The notes below the pieces were generated by a model. The model saw only the letters and a program-made list of their open reading frames with translations. It had not been told where the DNA came from and did no database searches. A DNA stretch of 64,000 nt from Mesorhizobium shangrilense (GTDB lineage: Bacteria; Pseudomonadota; Alphaproteobacteria; Rhizobiales; Rhizobiaceae), in contig NZ_JAQGPN010000001.1 of the NCBI RefSeq assembly GCF_028826155.1, forward strand, positions 2,857,501 to 2,921,500. Direction: 5' to 3'. How positions within the stretch are numbered: the stretch's first letter is position 1; every line of letters begins with the position of its first letter. A program made the position numbers and the translations under genes. Positions 33,898 through 42,354 of the stretch are shown here, one piece after another.

Positions 33898-34956
33898 ATG
33901 GCAACCACAATCAAGGGGCCGGCGGTTTTCCTGGCCCAGTTCGCCGGTGACGCGGCGCCGTTCAACTCACTGCCCTCCATCGCCAAATGGGCGGCCGGGC
34001 TGGGCTACAAGGGCATCCAGATCCCGACCTGGGATGGCAGGCTGTTCGACCTCAAGAAGGCGGCAAGCTCCAAGACCTACTGCGACGAGGTGAAGGGGAT
34101 CTGCGCTGACGCCGGCGTCGAGATCACCGAACTGTCCACCCACCTGCAGGGCCAGCTCGTGGCCGTGCATCCGGCCTACGATGCGCAGTTCGATGGGTTC
34201 GCGCCGGCGGAGGTCCACAACAATCCCAAGGCGCGCCAGAAATGGGCGGTCGAGCAGATGAAGCTCAGCGCCAAGGCGTCGAAGAATCTCGGGCTGAAGG
34301 CGTCGGTGACGTTCAGCGGGGCGCTGGCCTTTCCCTATCTGTATCCTTGGCCGCAACGGCCTGCGGGCCTGATCGAGGAGGCATTCGCAGAGCTTGGCAA
34401 GCGCTGGAAGCCGATCCTGGACGCCTATGATGACGCCGGCGTCGATGTCGGCTACGAAATCCATCCGGGCGAGGACGTTTTCGACGGCGCCACCTTCGAG
34501 ATGTTCCTGGACGCTGTCGGCGGCCATCCGCGCTGCGCGATCAACTACGATCCGTCGCATTTCCTGCTGCAGCAGCTCGACTATCTCGCCTTCATCGACA
34601 TCTACCACGAGCGCATAAAGGCCTTTCACGTGAAGGACGCCGAGTTCAACCCGGATGGCAGGCAGGGCGTCTATTCCGGCTACCAGGGCTGGGTGAACCG
34701 GGCAGGGCGGTTCCGCTCGCTGGGCGACGGCCAGGTCGATTTCGGCGGCATCTTCTCGAAGCTCTCCGCCTACGGCTACGACAGCTGGGCCGTGCTGGAA
34801 TGGGAGTGCTGCCTGAAGCATCCGGAGGATGGGGCCGCCGAAGGCGCCCCCTTCATCCAGCATCACATCATCCGTGTTACCGAGAAGGCGTTCGACGATT
34901 TCGCCGGCGGGACAACGGACAAGAAGATGCTGCGGGCGATGATGGGAATAGGATGA
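33898..34956 (+). CDS. Sugar phosphate isomerase/epimerase family protein, long form
   Basis: A 352-aa TIM-barrel protein of the AP-endonuclease-2 fold preceded by GGAGGAGGAGCTTC. Likely metal ligands are Glu in VGYEIHPGED, Asp in NYDPSHFLLQQLDY, His in KAFHVKDAEF and Glu in VLEWECC. It is longer than simple epimerases, with an extra loop around QGVYSGYQGWVNRAGRF. Proteins of this type next to Gfo/Idh/MocA dehydrogenases act on inositols or, in newer work, cleave 3-keto-glycosides. It is the first gene of the plus-strand operon and is divergent from the other isomerase. Confidence 0.82.
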   Translation: MATTIKGPAVFLAQFAGDAAPFNSLPSIAKWAAGLGYKGIQIPTWDGRLFDLKKAASSKTYCDEVKGICADAGVEITELSTHLQGQLVAVHPAYDAQFDGFAPAEVHNNPKARQKWAVEQMKLSAKASKNLGLKASVTFSGALAFPYLYPWPQRPAGLIEEAFAELGKRWKPILDAYDDAGVDVGYEIHPGEDVFDGATFEMFLDAVGGHPRCAINYDPSHFLLQQLDYLAFIDIYHERIKAFHVKDAEFNPDGRQGVYSGYQGWVNRAGRFRSLGDGQVDFGGIFSKLSAYGYDSWAVLEWECCLKHPEDGAAEGAPFIQHHIIRVTEKAFDDFAGGTTDKKMLRAMMGIG

Positions 34957-35034
34957 GTGAATGGCGAGTGGTGAGCGGCGCAACTTGATTGCCGCCAGGT
35001 GCCAGCTTCGGCGCCCGAACCACAGCGTATTTTT

Positions 35035-35062
35035 TACTCGCTACTCACTATTCGCTACTCGC
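35035..35062. repeat. Heptamer tandem repeat (TACTCGC)x4
   Basis: TACTCGC, TACTCAC, TATTCGC and TACTCGC follow one another, then TATCGGT. The upstream segment around 34955-34980 (GAGTG..GGCGAGTGGTGAGC) is roughly complementary, so the intergenic region could fold back on itself. It lies between the long isomerase gene and the dehydrogenase gene of the same operon, just before the latter's ribosome site. Confidence 0.7.
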
Positions 35063-35081
35063 TATCGGTTGGAGAAACAAA

Positions 35082-36269
35082 ATGGTCAGCGGCAGGCAGG
35101 TTGAATCCGGGAGCGGGCCGATCCGCTACGGCATGGTAGGCGGCGGGCAGGGCGCCTTCATCGGCGGGGTACACCGTATCGCCGCCCGGATGGACGGCGA
35201 GTTCCAGCTGGTTGCGGGCGCATTGTCGTCCAGCCCCGAAAAGGCGAAGGCTTCGGCCGCCGAACTCGGCCTCGATTCCGAACGCAGCTACGGGTCCTTC
35301 CAGGAAATGGCGAAGGCGGAGGCGAAACGCCCCGACGGGATCGAGGCGGTCGCCATCGTGACGCCGAACCACATGCACTATCCGGCCGCCAGGGCGTTCC
35401 TGGAGGCAGGCATCCACGTCATCTGCGACAAGCCGCTGACCTCAAATCTCGCTGACGCGAAGAAGCTTGCCGCCCTTGCCGAGAAGTCCGGCAAAGTGTT
35501 CGTTCTGACGCACAACTACACTGGCTATCCGATGGTCCGCCAGGCGCGCGAGATGGTTTTCAAGGGCCAGCTCGGCGATATCCGCGTCGTTCAGGCCGAA
35601 TACCCGCAGGACTGGTTGACCGAACCCATCGAGCAGTCGGGCCAGAAGCAGGCGTCATGGCGGACGGATCCGAAGCAGTCCGGCGTTGGCGGGTCGACCG
35701 GCGACATCGGCACGCATGCCTACAACCTCGCGCGCTTCGTCACCGGACTGGAACTCGACAGCCTTTCGGCCGACCTCGATTCGTTCGTGGCTGGCCGACT
35801 GCTGGACGACAACGCTCACGTGATGCTGCGCTTCAAGTCGAAGAAGAACGAGCCGCCGGCCAAGGGCATGATTTGGGCTAGCCAGGTGGCGCCCGGACAT
35901 GAGAACGGCCTGAAGCTGCGCGTCTACGGGACGAAGGGGGGCATCGAGTGGGTGCAGGCGGATCCGAACTATCTCTGGTTCACGCCGTTCGGCCAGCCCA
36001 AGCAACTGATCACCCGGGCCGGCGCCGGGGCAGGCGCAGCGGCGTCTCGGGTGACCCGCGTGCCGTCCGGCCATCCCGAGGGCTATCTGGAAGGCTTTGC
36101 CAACATCTACCAGGAAGCGGCGCGCGCCATACGTGCCGCCCGCAGGAAAGTCCCAAAGCCGCCGAAGGACGTGCTTTTTCCGACTGTCCAGGATGGTGTG
36201 GAAGGCGTCGCCTTCGTCGAGGCCTGCGTACGGTCCTCGAAGAAGAACGCGGCCTGGACGAAGCTTTAG
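35082..36269 (+). CDS. Gfo/Idh/MocA family oxidoreductase
   Basis: A 395-aa NAD(P)-dependent dehydrogenase starting MVSGRQVESG after TTGGAGAAACAAA. It has the nucleotide loop GMVGGGQGAFIGG, the TPNHMHYPAARAFLEAG strand, the catalytic Lys in CDKPLTSN (DKP in place of EKP), and the GDIGTHAYNLA motif with catalytic Asp and His. The family oxidises hydroxyls of sugars, inositols or glycosides, often at C3. Second gene of the plus-strand operon. Confidence 0.87.
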   Translation: MVSGRQVESGSGPIRYGMVGGGQGAFIGGVHRIAARMDGEFQLVAGALSSSPEKAKASAAELGLDSERSYGSFQEMAKAEAKRPDGIEAVAIVTPNHMHYPAARAFLEAGIHVICDKPLTSNLADAKKLAALAEKSGKVFVLTHNYTGYPMVRQAREMVFKGQLGDIRVVQAEYPQDWLTEPIEQSGQKQASWRTDPKQSGVGGSTGDIGTHAYNLARFVTGLELDSLSADLDSFVAGRLLDDNAHVMLRFKSKKNEPPAKGMIWASQVAPGHENGLKLRVYGTKGGIEWVQADPNYLWFTPFGQPKQLITRAGAGAGAAASRVTRVPSGHPEGYLEGFANIYQEAARAIRAARRKVPKPPKDVLFPTVQDGVEGVAFVEACVRSSKKNAAWTKL

Positions 36270-36426
36270 CCAGTCTGCCGACGCCCTGCCGCGAAGGCGG
36301 CCGGGCGCGCGCTTGTGCACGACTGGAGCACTCCCTTTGCGCCCTGTACTATTTGGCAATAATTAGCGGGCGTAACGATGGATATCCTGCTGCCCGGCGG
36401 TTTCGGCGCGCCGGAGACCGAATCAT

Positions 36427-37110
36427 ATGAACGCGCAAGGCGAGCTTGTCCGCTTCCTGATCATTGATGATCACCCGCTGTTTCGCGAGGCGCTGCACAG
36501 CGCGATCCAGCTGGCCTATCCCGAGGTCGAGACGGTCGAAGCCCGCACCATCGCCGAGGCCAACGAGCTACTCAGCGCAGGAAAACCATTCGACCTTGCG
36601 CTGCTCGACCTGAACATGCCCGATGTCAGCGGCTTCGAGGGTCTTCTGCAGCTGCGCACCCGCCATCCCCGGTTGCCGATCGTGGTGGTGTCGGGCCACG
36701 AAGATCCGCGCATCATCAGCGAGACGCTTTCCTACGGCGCCGCAGGCTTTATCCCGAAATCCTCCCGCAAGAGCGACCTTGCCGCCGCGATCCGAGCCGT
36801 GATGGAAGGCCAGGTCCATGTGCCCGAAGGCTATGAGGGGAAGCCGCCGGATGCAGACAGCGCCGACCGCGTCGAGATGGTCAGCCGACTCGCCAAGCTC
36901 ACGCCGCAGCAGCTGCGCGTGCTCCAGATGTTGCGCCAGGGACTGCTCAACAAGCAGATCGCCTACGAGCTGCAGGTCGGCGAAACAACCGTCAAGGCGC
37001 ACGTGTCGGAGATACTCCGCAAGCTCAACGTCTACAGCCGGACGCAGGCGGTCATCGAGGTGTCGAAGCTCGACAATGCCGATCTGTTCCGCGATCCGAC
37101 GGGGCTTTGA
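36427..37110 (+). CDS. LuxR/NarL-type response regulator
   Basis: A 227-aa two-domain regulator. The receiver has the acidic pair IDDHPLF, phospho-Asp in LALLDLNMPDVSG, Thr/Ser in VVSGHED and Lys in GFIPKSS. The C-terminal LuxR helix-turn-helix reads LTPQQLRVLQMLRQGLLNKQIAYELQVGETTVKAHVSEILRKLNV over about residues 158-202. No sensor kinase is next to it, so it is an orphan here. The start at 36427 gives the normal receiver N-terminus. The signal and targets are unknown. Confidence 0.88.
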   Translation: MNAQGELVRFLIIDDHPLFREALHSAIQLAYPEVETVEARTIAEANELLSAGKPFDLALLDLNMPDVSGFEGLLQLRTRHPRLPIVVVSGHEDPRIISETLSYGAAGFIPKSSRKSDLAAAIRAVMEGQVHVPEGYEGKPPDADSADRVEMVSRLAKLTPQQLRVLQMLRQGLLNKQIAYELQVGETTVKAHVSEILRKLNVYSRTQAVIEVSKLDNADLFRDPTGL

Positions 37111-37356
37111 GCCTGTCCGCGAGCGACGGGCCGTTCCGTTGCCGGCGCAGGTCTGATCCCGCCTCTTCGAATTTACCTCCATGCGAATCCCGATGCGGGG
37201 TTAACCCTGGCCGTCGATCTGCCGTAGCGGCAATCTTTAGTTAACCTTGCGCCGCGGCAGGGCAACGAATGCCGTCCGACGAGAGGAATGCAGCTTGACG
37301 CTCGGAACAAAATAAGAACATAATAAAAACAGATGCAAAACACGGAGGGTTTTCAC

Positions 37357-37443
37357 ATGCAGAACCTCGTTCAGGATGTCCTCTCCATGCTGTGCATGGG
37401 CGCGTTCCTCGTGTCGATGGCGGTGTGGATCGGAGCTCTTTGA
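37357..37443 (+). CDS. 28-residue single-helix membrane peptide
   Basis: CACGGAGGGTTTTCAC precedes ATG 37357 and the frame runs 28 codons to TGA at 37441-37443. The product starts MQNLVQDVL and continues with a hydrophobic helix of about 19 residues containing LSMLCMGAFLVSMAVWIG, with no charged residue after Asp7. The ribosome binding site, ideal spacing and one uninterrupted helix make it a likely small membrane protein. An AT-rich stretch at 37300-37330 may be its promoter. It converges on lipB. Confidence 0.6.
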   Translation: MQNLVQDVLSMLCMGAFLVSMAVWIGAL

Positions 37444-37459
37444 CGCTCGCCGGATAAGC

Positions 37460-38206
37460 TCAGGCGACATCGCTCGGCGTCGCCGGGCGATCGGCGATGG
37501 CCACGTCGCCGAACACCTCGGCGAACGCGCGCCGCAGCGCGACGTCGAGGTCGGTCAGGGTGACCGGCAGCCCGAGGTCGACGAGACTGGTGACGCCGTG
37601 CTCGGTGACCCCGCATGGCACAATCCCATCAAAATGGGTGAGGTCGGGATCGACGTTGATGGCGATGCCGTGGAAGCTTACCCAGCGCCGCAGGCGGATG
37701 CCGATGGCCGCGATCTTGTCCTCGGCAGGCCGATCGTCCGGCTGCGTCGCGCGGTCGGGCCGCACCACCCAGACGCCGACGCGGTCTTCGCGCCGTTCGC
37801 CGCGAACGTTGAAAGCAGCCAGGGTCGCAATGATCCAGGCCTCGAGCGCGGCGACGAAGGCGCGCACATCCTCGCGGCGGCGCTTCAGGTCGAGCATGAC
37901 ATAGGCCACGCGCTGGCCGGGGCCGTGGTAGGTGTATTCGCCGCCACGGCCGGAAGCGAAGACGGGAAAGCGGTCCGGATCGACGAGGTCGGCGGCGTTG
38001 GCGCTGGTCCCCGCCGTATAGAGGGGCGGATGCTCGACCAGCCAGACGAGCTCGTCCTCGACGCCGTCGCGAATCGCGGCGGCGCGCGCCTCCATGAAGG
38101 CGACCGCCTCCGTATAGCCGGTGAGACCGGGTTCGATTCTCCATTCGACCGGACGTGAACCGGCAGTCGGAAGGAACGTGGTGCTGATTTCGTCGCGAAG
38201 CGTCAT
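37460..38206 (-). CDS. lipB: Lipoyl(octanoyl) transferase
   Basis: A 248-aa octanoyltransferase that moves octanoyl from acyl carrier protein to lipoyl domains. The signature [16 protein letters not shown], the catalytic Lys in [17 protein letters not shown], and catalytic Cys in [15 protein letters not shown] are all present. The chosen ATG at 38204-38206 follows AAAGG; the frame is open further upstream but that part is not LipB-like. The gene is 19 kb from lipA and the pdh genes, whose E2 and E1-beta lipoyl domains are its probable substrates. Confidence 0.92.
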   Translation of the reverse strand: MTLRDEISTTFLPTAGSRPVEWRIEPGLTGYTEAVAFMEARAAAIRDGVEDELVWLVEHPPLYTAGTSANAADLVDPDRFPVFASGRGGEYTYHGPGQRVAYVMLDLKRRREDVRAFVAALEAWIIATLAAFNVRGERREDRVGVWVVRPDRATQPDDRPAEDKIAAIGIRLRRWVSFHGIAINVDPDLTHFDGIVPCGVTEHGVTSLVDLGLPVTLTDLDVALRRAFAEVFGDVAIADRPATPSDVA

Positions 38207-38740
38207 AGCGGACCTTTGCGGCACATATAGGCGTCCGATGCATGCGGGGTCCAGAGCTCGGGCCCACCGGAGGTCCAGGGCGCAGAAAGGCAGCGTCCAA
38301 GGCAGGCGGGAGGCAGCTTCGGCGCGGCGGCCGGATAGATCCGTCTGTCCGATGCGCGAAGGGGACATCGCTGCCCTCGCGGTCGCCGCGTGCCTGGCGA
38401 ATCAGGTGGCAAGCCGCGGCCAGCGCAAAGGAGGGGCTCGTTGCGGTGGCCGGTGCAGGCGATTGCTATCGACGGCGCTGTTTTCCCCGGCGCGGGACGA
38501 ATCGTTGAGACGATCGACCGGGATTTTCAGCCGGCTGCAATCTGTGGTGCGTCGATCGTCCCGGCCTCGCCACCACGGGACACCGAAGGAGCGGGGGAGA
38601 AGCGGCAAGTTGTCGCCGCCATGCGGGCCGGACGCCGGAGAAACCCAGCCCAAGCCCAGCAGATCCACGCTTCTGTAGTTCCGTGCCGGGCGCGTCTGTG
38701 GAGCATCGAAAAATGGATCGATTATTGCATTGGGTCAGGC
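38207..38740. other. Gene-free region upstream of tRNA-Leu
   Basis: About 530 bases without a credible gene. Frames in it lack ribosome sites and recognisable sequence. It contains the lipB promoter at its left end. Confidence 0.5.
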
Positions 38741-38769
38741 TTGTTTCGCCGAAATTGTTTTGCTACATG
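38741..38769 (+). promoter_or_regulatory. Possible tRNA-Leu promoter
   Basis: TTGTTT (38741-38746), 17 bases, then TACATG (38764-38769), about 35 bases upstream of the tRNA. The -10 match is weak but the position is right. Confidence 0.35.
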
Positions 38770-38804
38770 CCGCGAGCCGGTTCGGACCGGCCCTGTCGTG
38801 ACGT

Positions 38805-38889
38805 GCGGTCGTGGCGGAATTGGTAGACGCGCAGCGTTGAGGTCGCTGTGGGGCAACCCGTGGAAGTTCGAGTCTTCTCGACCGCACCA
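38805..38889 (+). tRNA. tRNA-Leu (anticodon GAG)
   Basis: An 85-base tRNA: acceptor stem GCGGTCG pairs with CGACCGC, the discriminator A is followed by an encoded CCA. The anticodon stem CAGCG/CGCTG encloses the loop TTGAGGT, giving anticodon GAG, which reads CUC/CUU Leu codons. A long variable arm (TGGGGCAACCCG) and a T loop GTTCGAGTC complete the class II structure. Confidence 0.95.
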
Positions 38890-39390
38890 TAACTCTCTGA
38901 AATCCCTTGTGGGCCAGATAGTTGATCGAAAGAGCTGTGGTCTCTTATCCCTCAAAAGGGCGCTGCAGACGACCACATTGCCGGTGTTCCTCGCGCGAAC
39001 AAGAGATTGCGACAGGTTATCCCTAGTGCCGTTTCTGCGGATGTCGGGGCTGCTTGAGGCGCGCGGATGGCGGTGAGGCTTCGAGCTCAACGCTCGTCGT
39101 CGGCCGGCGTTGGCGAAGCGCAGTCTTTCACCGGTCGCAGTCCCCGAGCTTAAGATTCGCGGCTGATCTTCATCTCCGCATTCCTGTCCTCCGGGTTTGT
39201 AGAACCCCAGCTTGGTGTCCCCGAAACGGACGACATGCAAGCTCGCGAACCTTTTGGGGCGCTGTGCGGACAGGTCGCATCCGCTTGGCGGACGGTTTTT
39301 TCAGTCGTGCCGCCGGGCTCCAATGGCGACCGGCATCCTGCGGCGCCGTTGGAAGTGGCAATGGCCACTGCCGGGACTGAAATCCTCGTC
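38890..39390. other. Region without recognisable genes downstream of tRNA-Leu
   Basis: About 500 bases between the tRNA and the DUF1214 remnant. I see no frame with a ribosome site or known motif. Together with the remnant it makes a gene-poor stretch of nearly 900 bases, which may be the decayed product of an integration next to the tRNA. Confidence 0.45.
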
Positions 39391-39600
39391 TCAGCCTGTC
39401 GGTTCGGGATCGGGAAATTTCCACGTACCGTTCAGGATTTCGTCACGCGGCCGATAGAGCCGCACCGTATAGTTCCAGCCGGATACGGTCGGCAGGCAGT
39501 TCGGAATTTTTCCGTCGCAGCCCCCGAATTGCATCGTGACCGCGGTCGCCTGTGTTTGGGGAACTCGTGGCGACCAATACGGACGGACGAGCCAGGTCGG
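39391..39600 (-). pseudogene. Remnant of a DUF1254/DUF1214 protein, C-terminal end
   Basis: The minus strand encodes a piece ending GWNYTVRLYRPRDEIL..NGTWKFPDPEPTG, which closely resembles the C-terminal tail of DUF1254/DUF1214 proteins, including a FGGCDGKIPNCLP stretch just before it. Only this tail is recognisable; a full protein has over 400 residues, and further upstream the frame shows no family resemblance. I read it as the 3' remnant of a deleted gene. The left limit of similarity (about 39600) is approximate. Confidence 0.5.
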
Positions 39601-39763
39601 GTCCACACATATTGTCGATCCCGATGCAGCGAAGAGCTTCGATAGCAGGGAACTCACGGCCGTAGGTAGGCGACTCGGTGGATATGCCGACGCGGAGGTT
39701 GGACTTTGCCCGTCGGGAGGCACCGGTCGGAAAAACTCGTCGAAGCGCCTTGCCGGCCGCGCC

Positions 39764-40084
39764 TCAGCCCAGCACGTCCGTCGCCTTGTGGTCTGCATCC
39801 ACGCCGTCGACGATCATCGTGTCGCCGTATGAGTTTTTCGTGCGCAAGGGCAGGATGGCCCGGTAGGCGGGGGAGGCATACCAGGCTTCGGCGCTGAAGC
39901 GGTCGGGGAACGCGATGACGATGAGGTCGCCTGTCCAGTCGCCTTCCAGCACGGTCTTGGGACCGCCATGGATGATGAAGCGACCGCCGAACGGCGCGAG
40001 CGTCGTGTCGATCCTTGCGAGATACTCGACAATGTCGGGACCGACATTCACGTTTCGGAGGTTGGCTACGGCATAGGCGGTCAT
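39764..40084 (-). CDS. DUF1330 domain-containing protein
   Basis: A 106-aa dimeric alpha/beta barrel-type protein: MTAYAVANLRNVNVGP, YLARIDTTLAPFGGRFIIHGGP, LEGDWTGDLIVIAFPDRFSAEAW and SPAYRAILPLR are typical DUF1330 motifs. AAAGGATCAGACA precedes the ATG at 40082-40084. The family has a ferredoxin-like fold, and no reaction is proven. Single gene, divergent from mgtE with 318 bases between. Confidence 0.85.
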   Translation of the reverse strand: MTAYAVANLRNVNVGPDIVEYLARIDTTLAPFGGRFIIHGGPKTVLEGDWTGDLIVIAFPDRFSAEAWYASPAYRAILPLRTKNSYGDTMIVDGVDADHKATDVLG

Positions 40085-40402
40085 TGTCTGATCCTTTCTG
40101 CTCCCGGGCCAGACGCCCGCATGACCTGATGATGCCAGTTCACCCATCGGGCAGCGATGACCTGCGAGGTAATCAGGCTGAGGTTCCCGGGTCGGCTTTG
40201 TGCCGGGCGGGCGCCGTTCGGTGGCTTGCAGTTGAGGGTTCCTGGCCTCGCTGGGCAGGGCAGTGCCGCCTCGGCCGACCCACAGTCGTAGCGCTCGCAA
40301 CCGGCGCCAATCGATGTCATCGGGGCTCAAGGGGGGCTTTGTTTTTCGGGGCCATGCAGGATAGACGTGGGCCGAACTCGCTCAGGCTTTCGGGAGGCGC
40401 CC
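40085..40402. other. Divergent intergenic region DUF1330 gene - mgtE
   Basis: 318 bases holding both promoters. I could not identify a riboswitch-like fold or an operator by eye, and no frame in it looks coding. Confidence 0.4.
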
Positions 40403-41818
40403 GTGGAAGGCACCGAACACGGAAATCACGCCGCCGCTGAGCCCGAAGCGGCGAACGCCGGCATCTACGGTGAAGACGGCAGCATCGCCGCTCCCTTCCT
40501 CGCGCACATCGGCGCCGCCATCGCCGACCGCGACACGATCGCGTTGAAGCGCGACGTCGAGCAGCTTCACCAATCGGAACTCGGAGACCTGCTCGAAGCG
40601 CTGATGCCGGACCAGCGCCGCGCACTCGTCGACCTCCTCGGTGCCGATTTCGACTTCTCGGCCCTGACCGAGGTCGACGACGCCATTCGTCTCGACATCG
40701 TCGACAGCATGCCCAACGAGCAGATCGCGCAGGGCGTGCAGGATCTCGATTCGGACGACGCCGTCTACATCCTGGAAGACCTCGATCAGGAGGACCAGGA
40801 CGAGATTCTTGCCCAACTCCCCTTCACGGAGCGGATCAGGCTTCGCCGCGCGCTGGACTATCCGGAGGAGACGGCAGGTCGGCGCATGCAGACCGAGTTC
40901 GTCGCCGTGCCGCCGTTCTGGACCGTGGGCCAGACCATCGACTACATGCGCGAAGACAAGGACCTGCCCGATCGCTTCTCGCAGATCTTCGTAATCGATC
41001 CGACCTTCAAGCTGCTCGGCGCCGTCGACCTCGACCAGATCCTGCGCACCAGGCGTACGGTGAAGATTGGCGAGATCATGCACGAGACGCGCCATGCAAT
41101 TCCCGCGACGATGGACCAGGAGGAGGCGGCGCGCGAATTCGAGCAATACGACCTGCTTTCGGCCGCGGTTGTCGACGAAACCGAAAGGCTGGTCGGCGTG
41201 CTGACGATCGATGACGTCGTCGACGTCATCCAGCAGGAGGCGGAGGAGGATCTGCTGCGCATGGGCGGCGTCGGCGACGAGGAACTGTCCGACAAGGTGT
41301 TCGCCACGTCGCGCTCGCGCGTGCCCTGGCTGCTGGTCAATCTCGTCACCGCCTTCATCGCGGCGTCGGTGATCGGGCTGTTCGACGAGACGATCGAGAA
41401 GATCGTGGCGCTGGCCGTGCTGATGCCGATCGTCGCCGGCATGGGCGGCAATGCCGCGTCGCAGACCATGACGGTCACGGTGCGCGCGCTGGCGACCAAG
41501 GACATCGACATCTACAATGCGGGGCGCATCATCCGCCGCGAGATGGGCGTCGGCTTCCTCAACGGCGTCATCTTCGCGATTCTCATCGGCCTCGTCGCGG
41601 CGGCCTGGTTCGGCGATCCCAATCTTGGCGGAGTCATCGCCTGCGCCATGATCATTAACATGTTCGTTGCAGCGGTGGCCGGCATCGTCATCCCCCTGGT
41701 GCTGGATCGGCTGCGCATAGACCCTGCCGTCGCGTCGGCGGTGTTCGTGACCTCGATCACCGACGTTGTCGGATTCTTCGCGTTTCTGGGCCTGGCGACC
41801 TGGTGGTTCAGCGCCTGA
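40403..41818 (+). CDS. mgtE: Magnesium transporter MgtE
   Basis: A 471-aa MgtE: an N-terminal superhelical domain (IALKRDVEQLHQSELGDLLEAL, PDQRRALVDLLG), two CBS domains (FAVPP-type stretch around VAVPPFWTVGQTIDYM; LLSAAVVDETERLVGVLTIDDVVDVI), the plug helix and five membrane helices with GGNAASQTMTVTVRALA and the pore motif SITDVVGFFAFLGLA (Asp is the ion-binding residue). The start is probably the GTG at 40403, which follows GGGAGG; an in-frame GTG at 40367 is possible. Imports Mg2+ and is gated by Mg2+ bound to its cytosolic domains. Confidence 0.92.
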   Translation: MEGTEHGNHAAAEPEAANAGIYGEDGSIAAPFLAHIGAAIADRDTIALKRDVEQLHQSELGDLLEALMPDQRRALVDLLGADFDFSALTEVDDAIRLDIVDSMPNEQIAQGVQDLDSDDAVYILEDLDQEDQDEILAQLPFTERIRLRRALDYPEETAGRRMQTEFVAVPPFWTVGQTIDYMREDKDLPDRFSQIFVIDPTFKLLGAVDLDQILRTRRTVKIGEIMHETRHAIPATMDQEEAAREFEQYDLLSAAVVDETERLVGVLTIDDVVDVIQQEAEEDLLRMGGVGDEELSDKVFATSRSRVPWLLVNLVTAFIAASVIGLFDETIEKIVALAVLMPIVAGMGGNAASQTMTVTVRALATKDIDIYNAGRIIRREMGVGFLNGVIFAILIGLVAAAWFGDPNLGGVIACAMIINMFVAAVAGIVIPLVLDRLRIDPAVASAVFVTSITDVVGFFAFLGLATWWFSA

Positions 41819-41849
41819 ATCGTCAAGCGCGGGATGGCTCCGGTTGCAA

Positions 41850-41865
41850 TTGACTTTTACGTAAA
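41850..41865 (+). promoter_or_regulatory. Promoter with palindromic operator for the MerR gene
   Basis: TTGACT (41850-41855) is followed at once by the perfect palindrome TTTACGTAAA (41856-41865), 48 bases before the MerR-type gene. MerR proteins bind between -35 and -10, which is where this palindrome lies. The pattern resembles boxes of LiuR-type regulators. Confidence 0.55.
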
Positions 41866-41913
41866 TGCCGTGCGAGATTCCTTTCCGATTCAGTCGACCA
41901 GATCGGGCAGCGC

Positions 41914-42300
41914 ATGCGGGAATATTACTCGATCACCGAGCTCACGCGAGAGTTCGACATCTCGACGCGCACCCTCCGTTTCTATGAGGACGAGGGGCTG
42001 ATCCAGCCTGTCCGGCGCGGGCGGACGCGGCTCTTCCGGCCGTCGGATCGCCATCTCGTCAAGCAGATCATGCGCGGCAAGCGTCTCGGCTTCTCGATCA
42101 GCGAGATCCGCGAGATCATTCAGATGTACAGGGAGCCGCCCGGCGAGGTTGGGCAGCTCAAGCTGATGATCAAGCGCATCGAGGAGAAGCGTGAGGATCT
42201 GAGGCAGAAGCGCCGCGACCTGGAGGAGACGCTGGCGGAGCTCGACCAGGCGGAGGATTCCTGCGTAGAAAGGCTTGCCGAGCTGGGCGTCAAGACCTAG
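41914..42300 (+). CDS. MerR family transcriptional regulator
   Basis: A 128-aa regulator beginning MREYYSITELTREFDISTRTLRFYEDEGL, the MerR winged helix, followed by RRGRTRLFRPSDRHLVKQIMRGKRLGFSISEI and a long dimerisation coiled coil (residues about 78-118). It lacks the metal-binding Cys set of metal-sensing MerR proteins; it has one Cys (DSCVERL). The sequence resembles LiuR/AtuR-like regulators of acyl-CoA and branched-chain amino acid breakdown, but no such genes lie beside it. Its own promoter carries a palindrome, which suggests autoregulation. Confidence 0.82.
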   Translation: MREYYSITELTREFDISTRTLRFYEDEGLIQPVRRGRTRLFRPSDRHLVKQIMRGKRLGFSISEIREIIQMYREPPGEVGQLKLMIKRIEEKREDLRQKRRDLEETLAELDQAEDSCVERLAELGVKT

Positions 42301-42354
42301 GCGCGGAAGCGCTGACGCAAATGAGGTGCGGCCCGCCGGGCCCAATGCGCTGCG

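Noticed and set aside
35035..35062. CRISPR-like tandem repeat
   Set aside because: The unit is seven bases with no spacers and no cas genes in the window.
38722..39240. A 172-codon minus-strand frame containing GREDSNFHGLPHSDLNAARLP
   Set aside because: This peptide is the well-known false translation of the antisense of tRNA-Leu genes. The frame covers the tRNA at 38805-38889 and has no ribosome site.
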